A stretch of 64,000 nucleotides of DNA from Doryteuthis pealeii (GCA_023376005.1 CM042143.1:86217159-86281158); one strand, 5' to 3'. Shown: positions 10,247-21,375, counted from the stretch's first letter. Notes: a model not told the origin generated them from the sequence alone. Translations and numbers: made by a program.

Positions 10247-12546
10247 ATGTCAGGAACGGACAAGAAATCACTCAACAAAGCATTACGGTTATACACAAAA
10301 CCCTCATAGCAGCCCATTCACACGAAAACAGAGAAATTTCCTTCAGGATTGCATCAACGAAAAAGTCATCCCAAAAGCACGATGAAATCTTACCAAAAAA
10401 CCACAATCTACCAAACACACATCAACGAATTCCTATCCTCCACCAAAACCATCTCCACCTCCAAGCTAAGCACGCTTCCAAGAAGCAAAATCACTAGCCC
10501 AGAAACTCTACAGGCACCCCCTCTACACCTATCGCCATGCACTCAAAATCACCAAAAAACGATGAATTCAACACCCAACACGTCCATAACCTACAACGAA
10601 AACTCTCCCATCTCATACTACACAGCCCATGGAAACACATAGGCCGCCGAATGGTCCAAAACCTAACCGACATCCAGTTCTCACACCTGAAATAGAAGCC
10701 CTCAGCTTCGGCCTTAAATCGCCATAGGAACATACCGAAACCCAACCACTGACACCGTCTCCGAAACTACAACAACGGGGACCCCGACTTCTCTAAAGGC
10801 TTTACCCAAGGAATCATCCTTGCCGCCATTTCCATCCCAACGAAAAAACACTCCCCAAAAGATACTTACAAGCCCTCACACGACTCGCCAAAACCCACAC
10901 ATCACCATATCCCCCGCTGATAAAAGCGGCGGTAGTCATCATGAAAAAATCGGAATACATAGCAAAATAGAACCAAACTAACGACGACACTATCTACACT
11001 CCCACGGATATCACCAAAATCAACAGGACACCGAAGAATTCAAAAAAACAATTCAAAAAACTCGTCAAAAATAACAAAACGTGGACGTCCTCATAGAACA
11101 CCACCCAACCATCCCCACACTTTATGTCTCCCAAAAACACAAGAAAACATCCCGCTACGACCCATCATCTCTGCATAGGAGCGCCACTCACAAAATAGCC
11201 CGCGCTATTTCCAGATCCTAACCCCTCTACTAGGCACCATCAGTACCGCCACACTAATAAACTGCCGCCTCCTTAAAAACTCAAAAACACCAAACATCAC
11301 AACATGAACTTAAAGCCTTGATGTAGTCTCTCTATATACAAACATTCCTAACAAAAAATGCTTAATCTCCTCAACACACACTAAGAAAAATTAAATTCAA
11401 ATCGACCCTACCCATTCCAATTCATCGAAATCTCCAGACACATCACAAACATGACATTCTTCAAATTCAACAGCAAAATTCCAACAAAAATCCGGATTAC
11501 CGATGGGCAACCCCTCAGCGGCGTCCTCGCCTGCCTGTTCCTAGAATTTCTAGAATCAGGCCCTTCAAATACAGGCTACCGACAACTGCACATACGCTAG
11601 ATACATAGACGACATTCTGATTATCCTCCCAACAAACACCGAAATAGAACACATCGCCCACAAACTGAACTCGTAGAACCTCCATAAAATTCACCTACGA
11701 AAAAGAGTCCAACAACTCCTTACCCTTCCTCGACACCCTACTAATCAAATCCGGAAACACACTCACCTACAAAATCCACCGCAAACCCACCAACAAGAAC
11801 GACTACATACACTACTACTCCCATCACAACAACAAAATCAAATCTGGCCTCATAATAGGATTATATCTAAGAGCATTACGAATATGCAGCCCCCAATACT
11901 TAGATGAAGAATACAAAAACATCGAAGATTCCCTTAAAACCCTAAAATACCCTAAATACTTCATCCTAAATGCCAGGAAAAAAGCACTCGATATACACAC
12001 GAAAACTAAACCAAAAACACGTCCACACCAAAACTCCCAACCCTCCCCACACACGCTTAATCCTACCACCCACACTCAAAACATCTTTACAAAAAACTAA
12101 CAAACCTAGGAATAAGATCATTCAGACCACCTCCCAACAATCAAAAACCTCGTCAACTTTCTACACGCATAGAACTCCAAATACCCCAACACCCTCAGTG
12201 CCGGCATCTACACCATCCCCTGCGAAGACTGCAACAAATGTTACATAGGTAAACCCAACGGGACCTCTCACAACGTCTAAGAGAACACAAAAGATCAATA
12301 AGAATACACGACAACTAAATGCTCTAGTCACACACATGATAGAACACAACCACTCTCTCAACTTCACCCAGGCAAAACTCGTCAAATCATACACAAAAAA
12401 AGTTAAGACGACTATGCGAAGCTGCTCTAATACCTCATGTAAAAAATATTAACACCAGAAAAGGCTTCTTCAACCTTGACAAATCAATAGCTCAATCTAT
12501 AATCACGAGAACAATCTTCCTCTCCATGATAATGGATAACAAATGA
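10245..12546 (+). pseudogene. PLE polyprotein: reverse transcriptase plus GIY-YIG endonuclease, frameshifted
   Basis: Coding remnants appear in order in shifting frames. An N-terminal ATG at 10,245 opens MSGTDKKSLNKALRLYTK. Motif A LDVVSLYTNIPN is at 11,317-11,352; MGNPLSGVLACLFLEFLE is near 11,503-11,556; the catalytic YARYIDDILIIL is at 11,593-11,628. SLPFLDTLLIKSG and IHRKPTNKNDYIHYYSHH cover about 11,710-11,826, and GLYLRALRICSPQYLDEE is near 11,860. The endonuclease shows GIYTIPCEDCNKCYIG at 12,202-12,249, then REH and IEHNHSLNF blocks, and the frame ends at TGA 12,544-12,546. D-VVSLYTNIP and YIDDI are hallmarks of the PLE reverse transcriptase, and GIY/YIG with cysteines between is the PLE endonuclease. 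Multiple frameshifts and in-frame stops inactivate it. Whether some are sequencing errors cannot be judged here. Confidence 0.88.
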
Positions 12547-12929
12547 AAATCAACAAACACTACAATCTCCCACATTTCGCCTCTAACATAACTTAGCCAC
12601 ACATGAACTTTTCTCCCCTCTAACATATTCGGCTACACACAAACATTTACTTACAATTGACCTTCAACCACTGTCACCGCCCCAGCACCTCAAACAACAT
12701 CCTCTACCCCTCCACTGACCAGCGACCCGTCGACCCCCGTCCTCTTACCACAAAATTCCCGCTCCTCCTTAGCTCACACAAAAATTCCCCACTCCTCCTT
12801 ATCTCACATCACTAAACACTCACCCTTGACCTCCCCTTTACTCACATAAATCATTATACACCCTCCCCGCCCTCCTTAGCTCACATCACCACACACACTC
12901 ACCCCTGACCTCCCGACACCGCACACCAA

Positions 12930-13104
12930 CATGTATTTAAACGTATGCTTTGCCTCAATAAAGTCTCAGATCGGCTGAGAAAGTCTGTGCATACAGACGA
13001 AACGTACCACCCTGTGACTTGTTTTGAGTTGATCATTTCTTGACCACTTTCCTTCTATCTACAGCATATCGTCGGATCCTAAACCCATCCACCCTTCCTT
13101 CATA
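12930..13104 (+). repeat. PLE 3' pseudo-LTR with hammerhead-like motif
   Basis: The 3' direct repeat of the PLE. It contains CTGAGAAA (12,975-12,982), a perfect 6-bp stem with a GCAT loop (12,983-12,998) and GAAAC (12,999-13,003). Hammerhead ribozymes are known in PLE pseudo-LTRs and have CUGANGA, stem II, GAAA in this order. Here the first core segment deviates from CUGANGA and I cannot pair a convincing stem III, so it is at best a degenerate ribozyme. Confidence 0.6.
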
Positions 13105-13937
13105 TATATATATGTGTGTTTTTGTTCCTGTCTGTTTATTCACGAACGAACTCTTAGGGTTTTGGGGATACACCCCTCCCCCATAACTATACATATTCTG
13201 AAACTACATTACCCAGGTTACTTCGAGAAGTATATTGCATTTTAATCAAAGGGGTTCTTGGCTGTCCAAAAACCCTCCGCTAAATCTTTTCCCTTCGATT
13301 TATATGGAATTTAAACCATCGGTGAAAGACAATATATGATGCCTATTCACAAATTTCAACCACTATTAGGGGTTCGAGCCCATAACTTGAGTATTGGAAC
13401 CTCAATTGTTTGGGGGGGTTGGGGGATTTTTTTTTGTTTGTTTGTTTTATTAATTTAATGTAAATCAACAAAAATATGTACCTTTCTTTTGTAGTAAACT
13501 TTGGCTAAATTAGACATTTTATCTATGGGAAAACATCACAAGAATTATGGCTACAAAAATTATGAGTTAGCTAGCTTAAAAGCCGCCATACGGAGACAAG
13601 CTAGCTTTAGATAAAATGAATACATGATGATTAAAAAAATGTTAATACTTCTATGGGAATACTTTTATGCTATAATGACTTCAAATAATTCCTCCCTCTT
13701 CACTTTCCTGTCGACACATTCTAAGAATCTACTCCGGGTGCTCTCCGTATTATCAGTTGTGTATTTATAATAAAGATGTTCCTATGGAAGTGTTAAAATT
13801 TTTGTGAAACACCTGTGGAAATTTCCAAGAATGTGTTGACGGGAATGAACAGGTGGAAAATGTTTAAAATCATGATATAAAGTTGTTCCTGTAGAAGTGA
13901 CGACATTTCTTAATTGCCCTACACACACACACACACT

Positions 13938-13985
<48 letters not shown>

Positions 13986-14182
13986 TTGAGAATAGAGGAA
14001 AGTGTGAATAAAACAGCATGAAATTTAGTGGATATTTCGCCTCATATTCAATGAAACTTCGCCAGTTTTATTGAACATAGGTACTCGTACATTTGCTTTT
14101 ATAGTGAAAGGTGAATGGCGAGGCACTGATGAGTGGGTTGGTGTGTAGGGAGTTTTTCTTCTTCTGTGGGGTCAGTCGGTTG

Positions 14183-14246
<64 letters not shown>

Positions 14247-14361
14247 TAGATTAACTGCATATAGAGATTGTTGTGTGGGATATAGTACCGATGATTGATA
14301 CTAAACTTTATACGTTTGTCATCGTCTTTGCGTAGAGTAAAATATTGAGTAATAATAATAA
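13105..14361. other. Non-coding stretch with AC and TA microsatellites
   Basis: No gene supported. AC repeats at about 13,922-13,953 run into TA repeats (13,954-13,983), and again AC at 14,183-14,202 into TA (14,203-14,238). The two AC-TA compound tracts frame about 200 bp of unique sequence. Confidence 0.6.
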
Positions 14362-14480
14362 CTAGCAGGACCTGCAGATATACGACAGTAGGATAATTTA
14401 ATTATTATAACCTTTGATGTGTTTACTGAAGAGTTAGTGCCAAATACTTCAATATGTAAAAAGTGGAATAATCTTGATTT

Positions 14481-14533
<53 letters not shown>

Positions 14534-14612
14534 CCTTTCATTAAGTTCAATTAAAACAGATTAGCGTTATCGCTTCCGCGCTCTCACTCCCTCTTTCTAT
14601 CTTTTCCATACT
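14362..14612 (-). mobile_element. Hel-A: Helitron-like element, truncated
   Basis: On the plus strand it opens CTAGCAGGACCTGCAG, the reverse complement of the CTAG 3' terminus of the family, and runs through AATATGTAAAAAGTGGAATA into a long CT tract and GATTAGCGTTATCGCTTCCG. The distal half present at 16,924-17,406 is missing. Confidence 0.6.
14481..14530. repeat. CT microsatellite inside Hel-A
   Basis: An uninterrupted CT run of about 50 bp. It sits where other Hel-A copies have a short CTCTCTC stretch, so it is an expansion within the element. Confidence 0.9.
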
Positions 14613-14654
14613 TGGTTTATTTATTTCTCTAGCCAACTCACCTAGATACTTGTA

Positions 14655-14760
14655 CCTGCGGTGGCTGAGGGTCTTAGTGTTCTGGATATGACATTAAACT
14701 GCATCTAGTGGTGGGGGTCTGGGAAGTATAGAGTTAACACTTCATCACCATCTACTTAGT
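14655..14760 (-). repeat. Repeat C fragment
   Basis: GGTGGCTGAGGGTCTTAGTG and GATATGACATTAAACTGCAT match, in reverse, the central part of repeat C at 2415-2764. Confidence 0.5.
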
Positions 14761-14765
14761 TAAGA

Positions 14766-14995
14766 GCAGCACGTGGTGAAATGGTTGTTATCGAAGGTAA
14801 TGGACACGGTGACACGACTTCAAATCCAGGACGAGGCTGGTTGCATTTCATATGGCACTAATACCCTTGGGAAAGGTATGAATCCAAGTACTCTCCCTCC
14901 ATCTATGGGTAAATAGTAGAGCGTACTAAGCTCTTCAACCTTATAACTGGTCTAGGAGAAGGGGTAGTAAATGCATACAACATAATTTGTTTGTA
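14766..14995 (+). repeat. SINE-B copy
   Basis: Head GCACGTGGTGAAATGGTTGT, box-B-like CTTCAAATCCAGGACGAGG, then CCTTGGGAAAGGTATGAATC, CTATGGGTAAATAGTAGAG and CTGGTCTAGGAGAAGG in family order. The 3' end is truncated before the CTGCTCGTGC tail. Confidence 0.75.
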
Positions 14996-15279
14996 TAGGT
15001 TTATCTCGTCTTCTTTTTCCAGTTATTCAGAGTTAGTGTATCAATGTATTTACTATTGCTAATATTGGACCTTGGTGAATTGAGAATAGATATCCTTCTT
15101 GATCCGAGTAATTTTTTTCCCAACTGAGAACACTAATTCACCCAAAGATAGATTGACTGGGCTTTTATGCCTCCTCACCAGCCGAACCACTCCAACAGGG
15201 GTGACAGGAGGCTCATAACCTGGAGGTTTTGAGTTCAATCTTTGTAGCCTCGAGAGGCAATTCACTTTACCTCCTGCTA

Positions 15280-16510
15280 TATTTCACTGTGCTAAAACGT
15301 TACCAGTGCCGAATTATGAAAAATAGGGTTTTCTTCCCTTAACACTGAACCCGGAAGAAAGTAAAACCCGGAGGTAAAAAAAAAATAGCAGGGGCCAGAG
15401 CCCTTAGAAATTTTGACAAAACAGAACAAGCCGTCTAACTGGATGATTGGAACACAGACTTTGCTCTTTTTGCAAGCCTATAACAACAGCTCCCTTTGCT
15501 CGGCTGAAACGACATAGCAGCATTACAGAAAGAACGAATGGCTAGCACAATAAATTATAACAACGCTGCTACAATACCCTTTACCCAAACAGATAAGTGT
15601 TTTATGTAAATTGTAACTTACCTTATATGACTTACGACCGCTAAAAGAATATGTTTTTAGCAACTTACGTACGATAAAACCTCTTTTGAAATATCAACCT
15701 TGTCTTTTCCTTTCTATTCGGTTCATTTGGGATACCATTAATTTTCTATAGAATCCAATAATTACATCACAACCCCATGATACTAATATTAATATCAGAC
15801 ATCTTGTGCCTGACTTAGTAAATGTAGTCACAGAAGTATTGTTAACAAAAATACAGATCTCACAAGCCTTGAAATATTGTATGAATGTAATGTATCATTT
15901 AAGTTTTTACGTTTATCGTCTAGTTTCTTATTTTTCGCTCTCTTTCAATCATAATTTCTTTATCGTTTTTTTTTTTCTTCTTCTTTCAAATCTATTTCTG
16001 TTCTCCTTCTTAATACACATCTGTTTTTTGATTAATAATTTCTTCATTTTTCTTTCTTCTTCTTTCTCTTCTCTCGTTGGTCGAGAGATTTGATCTTTTG
16101 ATCATTATCGATTTCTTCATTTTCCTTAGTTTCGTCTCTTGGGAAATTAAGCACAAAACAGAATTTCTAATGGCATTGGCCACAGTACAACAACAACAAA
16201 AAAAACAACTGCAAATTTCATTGTTTAACCTTGTGCGTTTTAGAATGTTCTATGCACCCGGCTGCCCTCCTCGAACATGTTGAAGGTGTTCAAGCATGAA
16301 TAGTTCCAATTGTAAGAGCGCCGTTCAAGGCCTGTATTAATATTGTATGACTTTAATGCTTTTTCCTTGGCAGAGATTGTCAGAGATTGTACTTCTAAAA
16401 TATTCTTTTATAAATGTAGAATTATTGGTGCAGTTAACAAGAAAATGCTTTAAATGGTCACTGGGTCATCATTATTGTTTAGAATTTTAAAACTGGTTTT
16501 GATTTAGTAT
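15280..16510. other. Non-coding AT-rich stretch
   Basis: No gene or family repeat is supported. Pyrimidine-rich sequence near 15,965-16,075 creates low-complexity open frames. Confidence 0.5.
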
Positions 16511-16850
16511 CATTTGGATTATTCGGACTATTGTCCTCATCAAGGGCCGGCTTAGCTCAGTCGGTAGAGCGTTCGGCTAGAGACCACAAGGTTCCTAGTT
16601 CGATACCGGTCCTCACCAACTCAGCGTATGAGTAGCACAGGGATCTGTGCGGTAATGTAAGGAGCTGATGGTAGGTGTGGCGCTCCACCTCAGATGCTAA
16701 AACAATCTCCTTGGTCTAGCGCTATTGAAAAGGGGATAGAATCCCTCGCTGGCTGATACCGACTTTAGGCCGTCCCGTCGACTTTACTACTCATTGTTAT
16801 CTGTACAATGAAGATGAGAACAATAGTCCGAATAATCCAAAATAATACTA
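16511..16850. repeat. Inverted repeat-D ends flanking a SINE-A
   Basis: The left block (about 16,511-16,541, ending GGACTATTGTCCTCATC) is the reverse complement of the right block (about 16,811-16,845, GATGAGAACAATAGTCCG onward). The ~30 bp inverted pair encloses SINE-A. Similar outward-facing pairs occur at 22,925/23,205 and 25,020/25,680. Confidence 0.7.
16546..16790 (+). repeat. SINE-A, full-length, well conserved
   Basis: Head GCTTAGCTCAGTCGGTAGAG (box A), ACAAGGTTCCTAGTTCGATA (box B), body CAACTCAGCGTATGAGTAGC and GGAGCTGATGGTAGGTGTGG, tail GCTGATACCGACTTTAGGCC and GTCGACTTTACTAC. It is the best-preserved copy in the window and serves as reference for the family. The head resembles a tRNA with A and B boxes, but the sequence does not fold as a functional tRNA, so it is not called as one. 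Confidence 0.85.
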
Positions 16851-16923
16851 ATACATCTAAAAAAAACTTCCGAGAAATAGGTTTTGATTTTGTTCTTCTT
16901 TCTATGCAAGGTCAATAAAAACT

Positions 16924-17406
16924 ACTAGTGGGACCTGTAGATATAACACAGTATGATAATTTGATTATTACAATGTTTGATATGTTTACTTAAGAGCTAT
17001 TGCTAAAGAGTTCAATATGTAAAAAGTATAATAATCTCGATTTAACTCTCTCTTTCCTTCTTTTGATCTTTTTATGTTCGAGTGAAACAAATTAGCATTA
17101 TCGCTTCTGTGCGCTCACACCCTCTCTCTATCTTCCCCTATTCTTTCTTTCTTCCTTCCTTATAATTTTCTGTGAAACATGTCCTTTTTCTTCCCTTCCT
17201 TTCTTTCTTTATAATAAAAACGGAATTTAGCTGAGGTGACGACATTCATAAAAATAAGAATTCGGTGGATAAGCAACACCAGATAATCAGGATTTATATT
17301 TTTGCATTTCATTCTTGGACGATTTGGACGGTCTCGTTTTTAACCAGGTTGTGCTGCAAGATGACAACGGTTGTACATTTTAGGAACACCAGTATTAATA
17401 TATAGA
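16924..17406 (-). mobile_element. Hel-A: near full-length Helitron-like element
   Basis: Read on the minus strand it starts TCTATATATTAATACTGG and ends in CCCACTAGTAGT-like sequence with the CTAG terminus. Inside it has a block equivalent to ACGGTTGTACATTTTAGGAA, an AACACCAGATAATCAGGATT block and CAATATGTAAAAAGTATAA. It has a 5' TC, a 3' CTAG and no terminal inverted repeats. It carries no Rep or helicase. Confidence 0.65.
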
Positions 17407-17436
17407 TTGTACATAGATCTATATATAATCATCATC

Positions 17437-17503
17437 AAGGCGTTTGTTTGTTGATTTTAACGGCATATCAACCTGTCTGGGGTTATGTCATGCCTAATGG
17501 TTA
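17437..17503 (+). repeat. Repeat C head fragment
   Basis: GTTTGTTTGTTGATTTTAACGGCATATCAACC followed by TGTCATGCC matches the 5' end of repeat C, in shorter blocks GGCATATCAACC and GGTTATGTCATG. Confidence 0.55.
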
Positions 17504-17794
17504 GGAAGTGATACATATCGTGTATTTATATTTATACTTTTTAGTAATTGGTTTTAAAAATATGTTAACATTATTGGGAATTATGTTGTATGGTATTGAT
17601 TAGTTTCATGTCTATATTCTATGGTATACTTTTATTTCCCTCAAAAAAGCAAGGTGTCTTGACAGCACAGATTCTCCCGACTCTCTCTCTCTCTCTCTCA
17701 CCATACGCCCCTATCGGCCATCGCTTTTGGTAAATCCTCTAGACCAGCGGTTTTCAAGCATATATATATATATAACTAACCCTAGTTACGCACA

Positions 17795-18140
17795 GAACTG
17801 AATGTAGTTATTTACTAGTCGTCCTACATTGGTGTGTCCACAGAAGATCGTCACTGATGAATTCTTTCTTACTTCTCCAACAGTGTCTAGTGTGTCTTGT
17901 TCGTTTTACGTGAATGGCTTATGTGATAGGAGGTAAGTGGCCATACAGCTGCTTTTGTGGGATGCTGCTTCCAGGATTTGTTCAAGACAGCACGCAGTAT
18001 CCTTGTGTAGTTCCCATCTAGCTTTTCTCCAAGCATTTCAACCATATAATAGCACAGATTTCAATTTGATCAATAATCTGTCTATAGCAATCCATGCCTT
18101 TCCTATGTGTTTATTAACATCGCTTTCTGTAGGTTACTAA
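17795..18140 (+). repeat. Repeat F copy
   Basis: Blocks CAGCTGCTTTTGTGGGATGC, TCCAGGATTTGTTCAAGACA and GCTTTTCTCCAAGCATTT recur with small changes at 22,597-22,850, and the CCATGCCTTTCCTATGTG block recurs at 28,563-28,715. It is an old interspersed repeat of unknown class. Confidence 0.55.
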
Positions 18141-18732
18141 TTGAACTAAAAAGAAATTATTTAATTCTCAAAGAGTTTTTTTTTAATGAGTTGCTTTATT
18201 AAAAACACCTCTATAATGTGCCGTTTTTCTGGATTACATTTAAAAGCATAATGAAAATGTTAATAACATAAAGAGATTTAGGCATTAGAAATAATAACCA
18301 ACACAGGGTATGGATTTAACCAACTTCTCCTGTCTCCTAGATCAGCTGCCGTGCCAAAGCTAAAGAGCCATGTGTAATGTTGTTGGGATCAGTTTAAGAA
18401 GATATCAGTTCATTTATATACCTATCTACTTCTTGTTTGACTTATCTGCTGACCTGGGCCTGTTGTTGGGCTGACATTCTCTCTGTTCTTCGGGTGTGGA
18501 ACCATTTGCTTCTTGGGATGTCTTGTCTTATGTCGTTGCTTAATTTTCAATTAACGAACACAGACTTTTTGTTGTTTGGGGGGGGGGGCAGAACTCTTTA
18601 TTTTTCCATTCCCAAGTTACACATCGAGAAATGGTCTCGGAGGACAGACCACATCTTGCGTCAGTTATTCACACGTGTCACTTCCACATTTCCTTATTCT
18701 TTTTTTCTTTCTTTTCTTTTTTCATTCATTTT

Positions 18733-18948
18733 CACTTAGACTTGCATAACACATCAACCCACCCTGACTGCCTATTAACCCATAGATGAATGAAAATAGA
18801 TGGATTCATGCCTTTCCTAAGGGCATTAGTGTGACAGTGAAACACAATCAGCCTTTTCCAAGATTTGAACTTGGGTCGACGATTCCATTTCCTTACGACG
18901 ATCACATAAACCATTCAGACGTAAGACGAAGAAGACACGTGCTTCCTC
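18733..18948 (-). repeat. SINE-B, partial copy
   Basis: On the plus strand, GCCTTTCCTAAGGGCATTAG, TTGAACTTGGGTCGACGATT and CATTTCCTTACGACGATCAC are the reverse complement of the SINE-B head and first body block. The 3' part of the element is missing. Confidence 0.65.
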
Positions 18949-19020
18949 TAATCAGTATTGGTGATAGCTCCAATTGGCACGAACTGTATCTCCTAATTCG
19001 AATGAATATATATATATATA

Positions 19021-19262
19021 TACACTAACCCCTCAAGTTCAATAGATTTGAATTCTGAGTTTTCTTTCTCCTAGACCGGTTGCATAACCAAGGTTAAATA
19101 GCCCAGTCTGCCCTACTATTTATCCATATTTAGAGGGAGAGTATGATTCATACCTTTCCCAAGGGTATTAACACAAAGTGAAATACAGTTACCACATCCA
19201 GGATTTGAACTCGGGGCGACGAGTCCATTTCTCATGACTTTAACCATTACACCACGCGCTTC
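19021..19262 (-). repeat. SINE-B, full-length
   Basis: On the minus strand the order is GGAAGCGCGTGGTGTAATGG, a GGATTTGAACTC-complement box B, CCTTGGGAAAGGTATGAATC, TAGTAGGGCAGACTGGGC and CGGTCTAGGAGAAAGAAAAC, ending against a TA tract at 19,009-19,021. All family blocks are present. Confidence 0.8.
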
Positions 19263-19415
19263 CTAATTCGAATATAAGTTCAATTATCTTCTAGTCAGTT
19301 GTTTGGGCAAGACAATCCTGGAATGCTTCAAGGTCTTCACTCATGAGAAACTTGTTTGTTGCATGAAGTATCAAATAGAGTACATCGTTACGTTAAAATA
19401 TTTGACCTACTCTTA

Positions 19416-20026
19416 TCTATTATTATACTAAAACTGAGTAAATCAATGATTGTTTTCTAAAGGATTTTTCCTGTCTAGTTTAATGACACAAAATTCATAC
19501 TAAATTATTCCTTATTTCTAGAATTGAGTTATGTTTGGAAAAAAATCCATTCTAATTCGTTCTAATTAGTCGTAATTTGCAATTACGTCAAAAACTGACC
19601 CATCTCTTACTCACATTCTGCTTATCACTTTCCCCATCTCAATGTATATCTTGATTACTGCCTCGTTATATATGTTAGTTTCTCCGTGAAGGTAAAGAGT
19701 GATTGGAGAAGTTGAAACATACTTGTATGTTGAGTTTCAGCAGCCAGACAAACCCGTAGCTTTAATAAAATTCCAAGAATAAGTTCTATTTAAATTTGAA
19801 TTGGATCAAACGTTTCCTTTCTGAGAAATCTTACAAAATTATTTTAAAGTTGTTGTTTTTTTTCAATTCTCCGGTCGTATTTATGTTAATTTTTGTTGTT
19901 TTTTTTTTTGTTTTTTTTTAATGTTTTGTAGTTTTTTTAAATTTAATTCGCTTTGCAAACTCACTTTTTACCTAATCCCAATTATATATCCAGAGCTCAA
20001 TGGGTGACGCAAGGGGTCTCGTTTAG
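19416..20026 (+). mobile_element. Hel-C: full-length Helitron-like copy
   Basis: This starts TCTATTATTATACTAAAAC and ends GTCTCGTTTAG, a one-base variant of CTAG, after the AGAGCTCAATGGGTGACG block. Inside are GAATTGAGTTATGTTTGG and TAATTTGCAATTACGTC as in the copy at 9430-9967. T-rich tracts near 19,850-19,935 enlarge it. Confidence 0.65.
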
Positions 20027-20032
20027 TGTGTG

Positions 20033-20050
<18 letters not shown>

Positions 20051-20125
<75 letters not shown>
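20051..20125. repeat. TA microsatellite
   Basis: About 75 bp of pure TA after a GT run, between Hel-C and a SINE-B. SINE-B copies regularly end in TA repeats, so part of this may be the SINE tail. Confidence 0.9.
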
Positions 20126-20126
<1 letters not shown>

Positions 20127-20127
<1 letters not shown>

Positions 20128-20495
20128 CTCACCGCATGAGCAGGATATGAAACAAGATCAATTTTTTAAACGGGGTTGAACAGGTTTGAGTTCAGAGTTT
20201 TCCTTTTCTTAGACTGGTTGCCTAGACTCCAGTCTGCCCTTTTATTTACCTATAATTGGAGAGAGAATTGTTGGATTCATACCTTTCCTAAGGGTAATAG
20301 CACTATTAGAAATGCGAACAGCCTCGTCCAGGATTTCGTATCCTATAGCCTTAAATCCATATGCAAGACACATTGGCATTAAATGACCCACAGAGGTTGA
20401 TATGACGTTAAACAAATCTCAAACTCGTTCAGGATTTGGATTCGTCTCGTCGTATCCATTTCCTACGAGGATAACCATTACACAACGCACCTCCA
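20127..20495 (-). repeat. SINE-B interrupted by a repeat C fragment
   Basis: The minus-strand SINE-B blocks are split by about 50 bp of reverse repeat C (20,368-20,418, CATTGGCATTAAATGACCCA and GGTTGATATGACGTTAA). The head region, with its box B, appears on the far side, so repeat C entered an existing SINE-B or the junction is a composite. Confidence 0.65.
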
Positions 20496-20512
20496 TTTGG
20501 TTATATCTATAT

Positions 20513-21152
20513 TCTATTAATAATGGAGATTCGCTTCCGGCTTTTGTCTGTAACAAAAATTACATCACTGCTTACGTCACATTACCCAAAATCGTCATAA
20601 AAAAGTAAAGTCGTCGGGGCGGCCTAAAGTCGGTATCAGCCAATCAGCGAGGGAGTCTATCCCCTTTTCAATATCGCTAGACCAAGGAGATTATTTTAGC
20701 GTCTGAGGTGGAGCGCCACACCTACCGTCAGCTCCTTACTTTACCGCACAGATCCCTGTGCTATTCATACGCTGAGTTGGCGAGGACCGGTATCGAACTA
20801 GGAACCTTGTGGTCTCTAGCCGAACGCTCTATTGACTGAGCTAACCCAATAAATACACTCAAAATTTGAACATGCAGCATTAGACAGTCCTCATTGTTTT
20901 TTTTTAAACAAGTCTTGATAAATACATGATTGGTATTATATATCTATATATAGTTTGTTTTATTTTAATATATATTTAAAGTTTACATTTCAAATTGTTT
21001 TATTTTTTAATCCTTTAATGAATTTGATGATTTTACTTACTTAGGGTACAAACTCGCTGACATTGAATTTTTTACTCCAACCCCTCAGGCAATATGTTTC
21101 AAAAATCTATTTTTACATCGCCTGGAGGGTGTTTTTTTTAATTTTGTACTAG
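20513..21152 (+). mobile_element. Hel-B: Helitron-like element split by SINE-A
   Basis: This starts TCTATTAATAATGGAGATTC and ends TTTTGTACTAG, with CCTGGAGGG in a weak subterminal hairpin. Without the SINE-A at 20,603-20,847 it is colinear with the copy at 29,942-30,328. The SINE therefore inserted after the Helitron-like copy, between CATAAAA and AATAAATACACTC. Confidence 0.65.
20603..20847 (-). repeat. SINE-A nested in Hel-B
   Basis: A reverse-oriented full copy: on the plus strand GGCCTAAAGTCGGTATCAGC, GGTGGAGCGCCACACC, CATACGCTGAGTTGGCGAGG and ACTAGGAACCTTGTGGTCTC. It closely matches the copy at 16,546-16,790. Confidence 0.8.
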
Positions 21153-21285
21153 TTTGCTAAATAGACGTTTCCAATTAGGCAAAATTGACTGGATTTCATG
21201 TCTATTACTCTCACACATAATCTCCCTTTTCAATCTTAATTCTATATTTATTTATTTTTTTGTTACACATTAATAATGTTGACAT

Positions 21286-21375
21286 AAGTAATATCATAAA
21301 ATGTGTTCTTAATAACAATTAAGTTCATTTCAAATAATGTGCAAGCACAATTAAGAACACATTTTATGATATTTT
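21286..21375. repeat. Short palindromic MITE-like repeat
   Basis: ATATCATAAAATGTGTTCTT (about 21,291) is inverted at about 21,353-21,374 (AAGAACACATTTTATGATAT). The stem is about 23 bp with a loop of about 40 bp. It may be the ends of a small hairpin transposon or a chance-amplified palindrome. Confidence 0.6.

Larger units (their letters stand above)
10079..13104 (+). mobile_element. Penelope-like retroelement with flanking direct repeats
   Basis: About 3.0 kb is bounded by direct repeats of about 170 bp (10,079-10,246 and 12,930-13,104). Between them lies a frameshifted ORF with Penelope-type reverse transcriptase motifs and a C-terminal GIY-YIG endonuclease. PLEs are target-primed retroelements whose terminal repeats are called pseudo-LTRs. 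The layout, RT then GIY-YIG with direct pseudo-LTRs, matches endonuclease-bearing canonical PLEs. Base composition is unusually A/C-rich on the plus strand compared with the surroundings. The copy is inactive. Confidence 0.9.

Noticed and set aside
10349..10642. A separate small gene in the 97-residue frame
   Set aside because: It is one frame fragment of the Penelope-like ORF; neighbouring frames supply the missing motifs.
14319..14531. Arginine/glutamate-repeat protein
   Set aside because: It is the translation of the GA strand of a CT microsatellite in Hel-A.
16546..16620. A tRNA gene at the head of SINE-A
   Set aside because: A and B boxes are present, but the acceptor stem and the full cloverleaf do not form and the sequence continues into a conserved SINE body shared by several copies.
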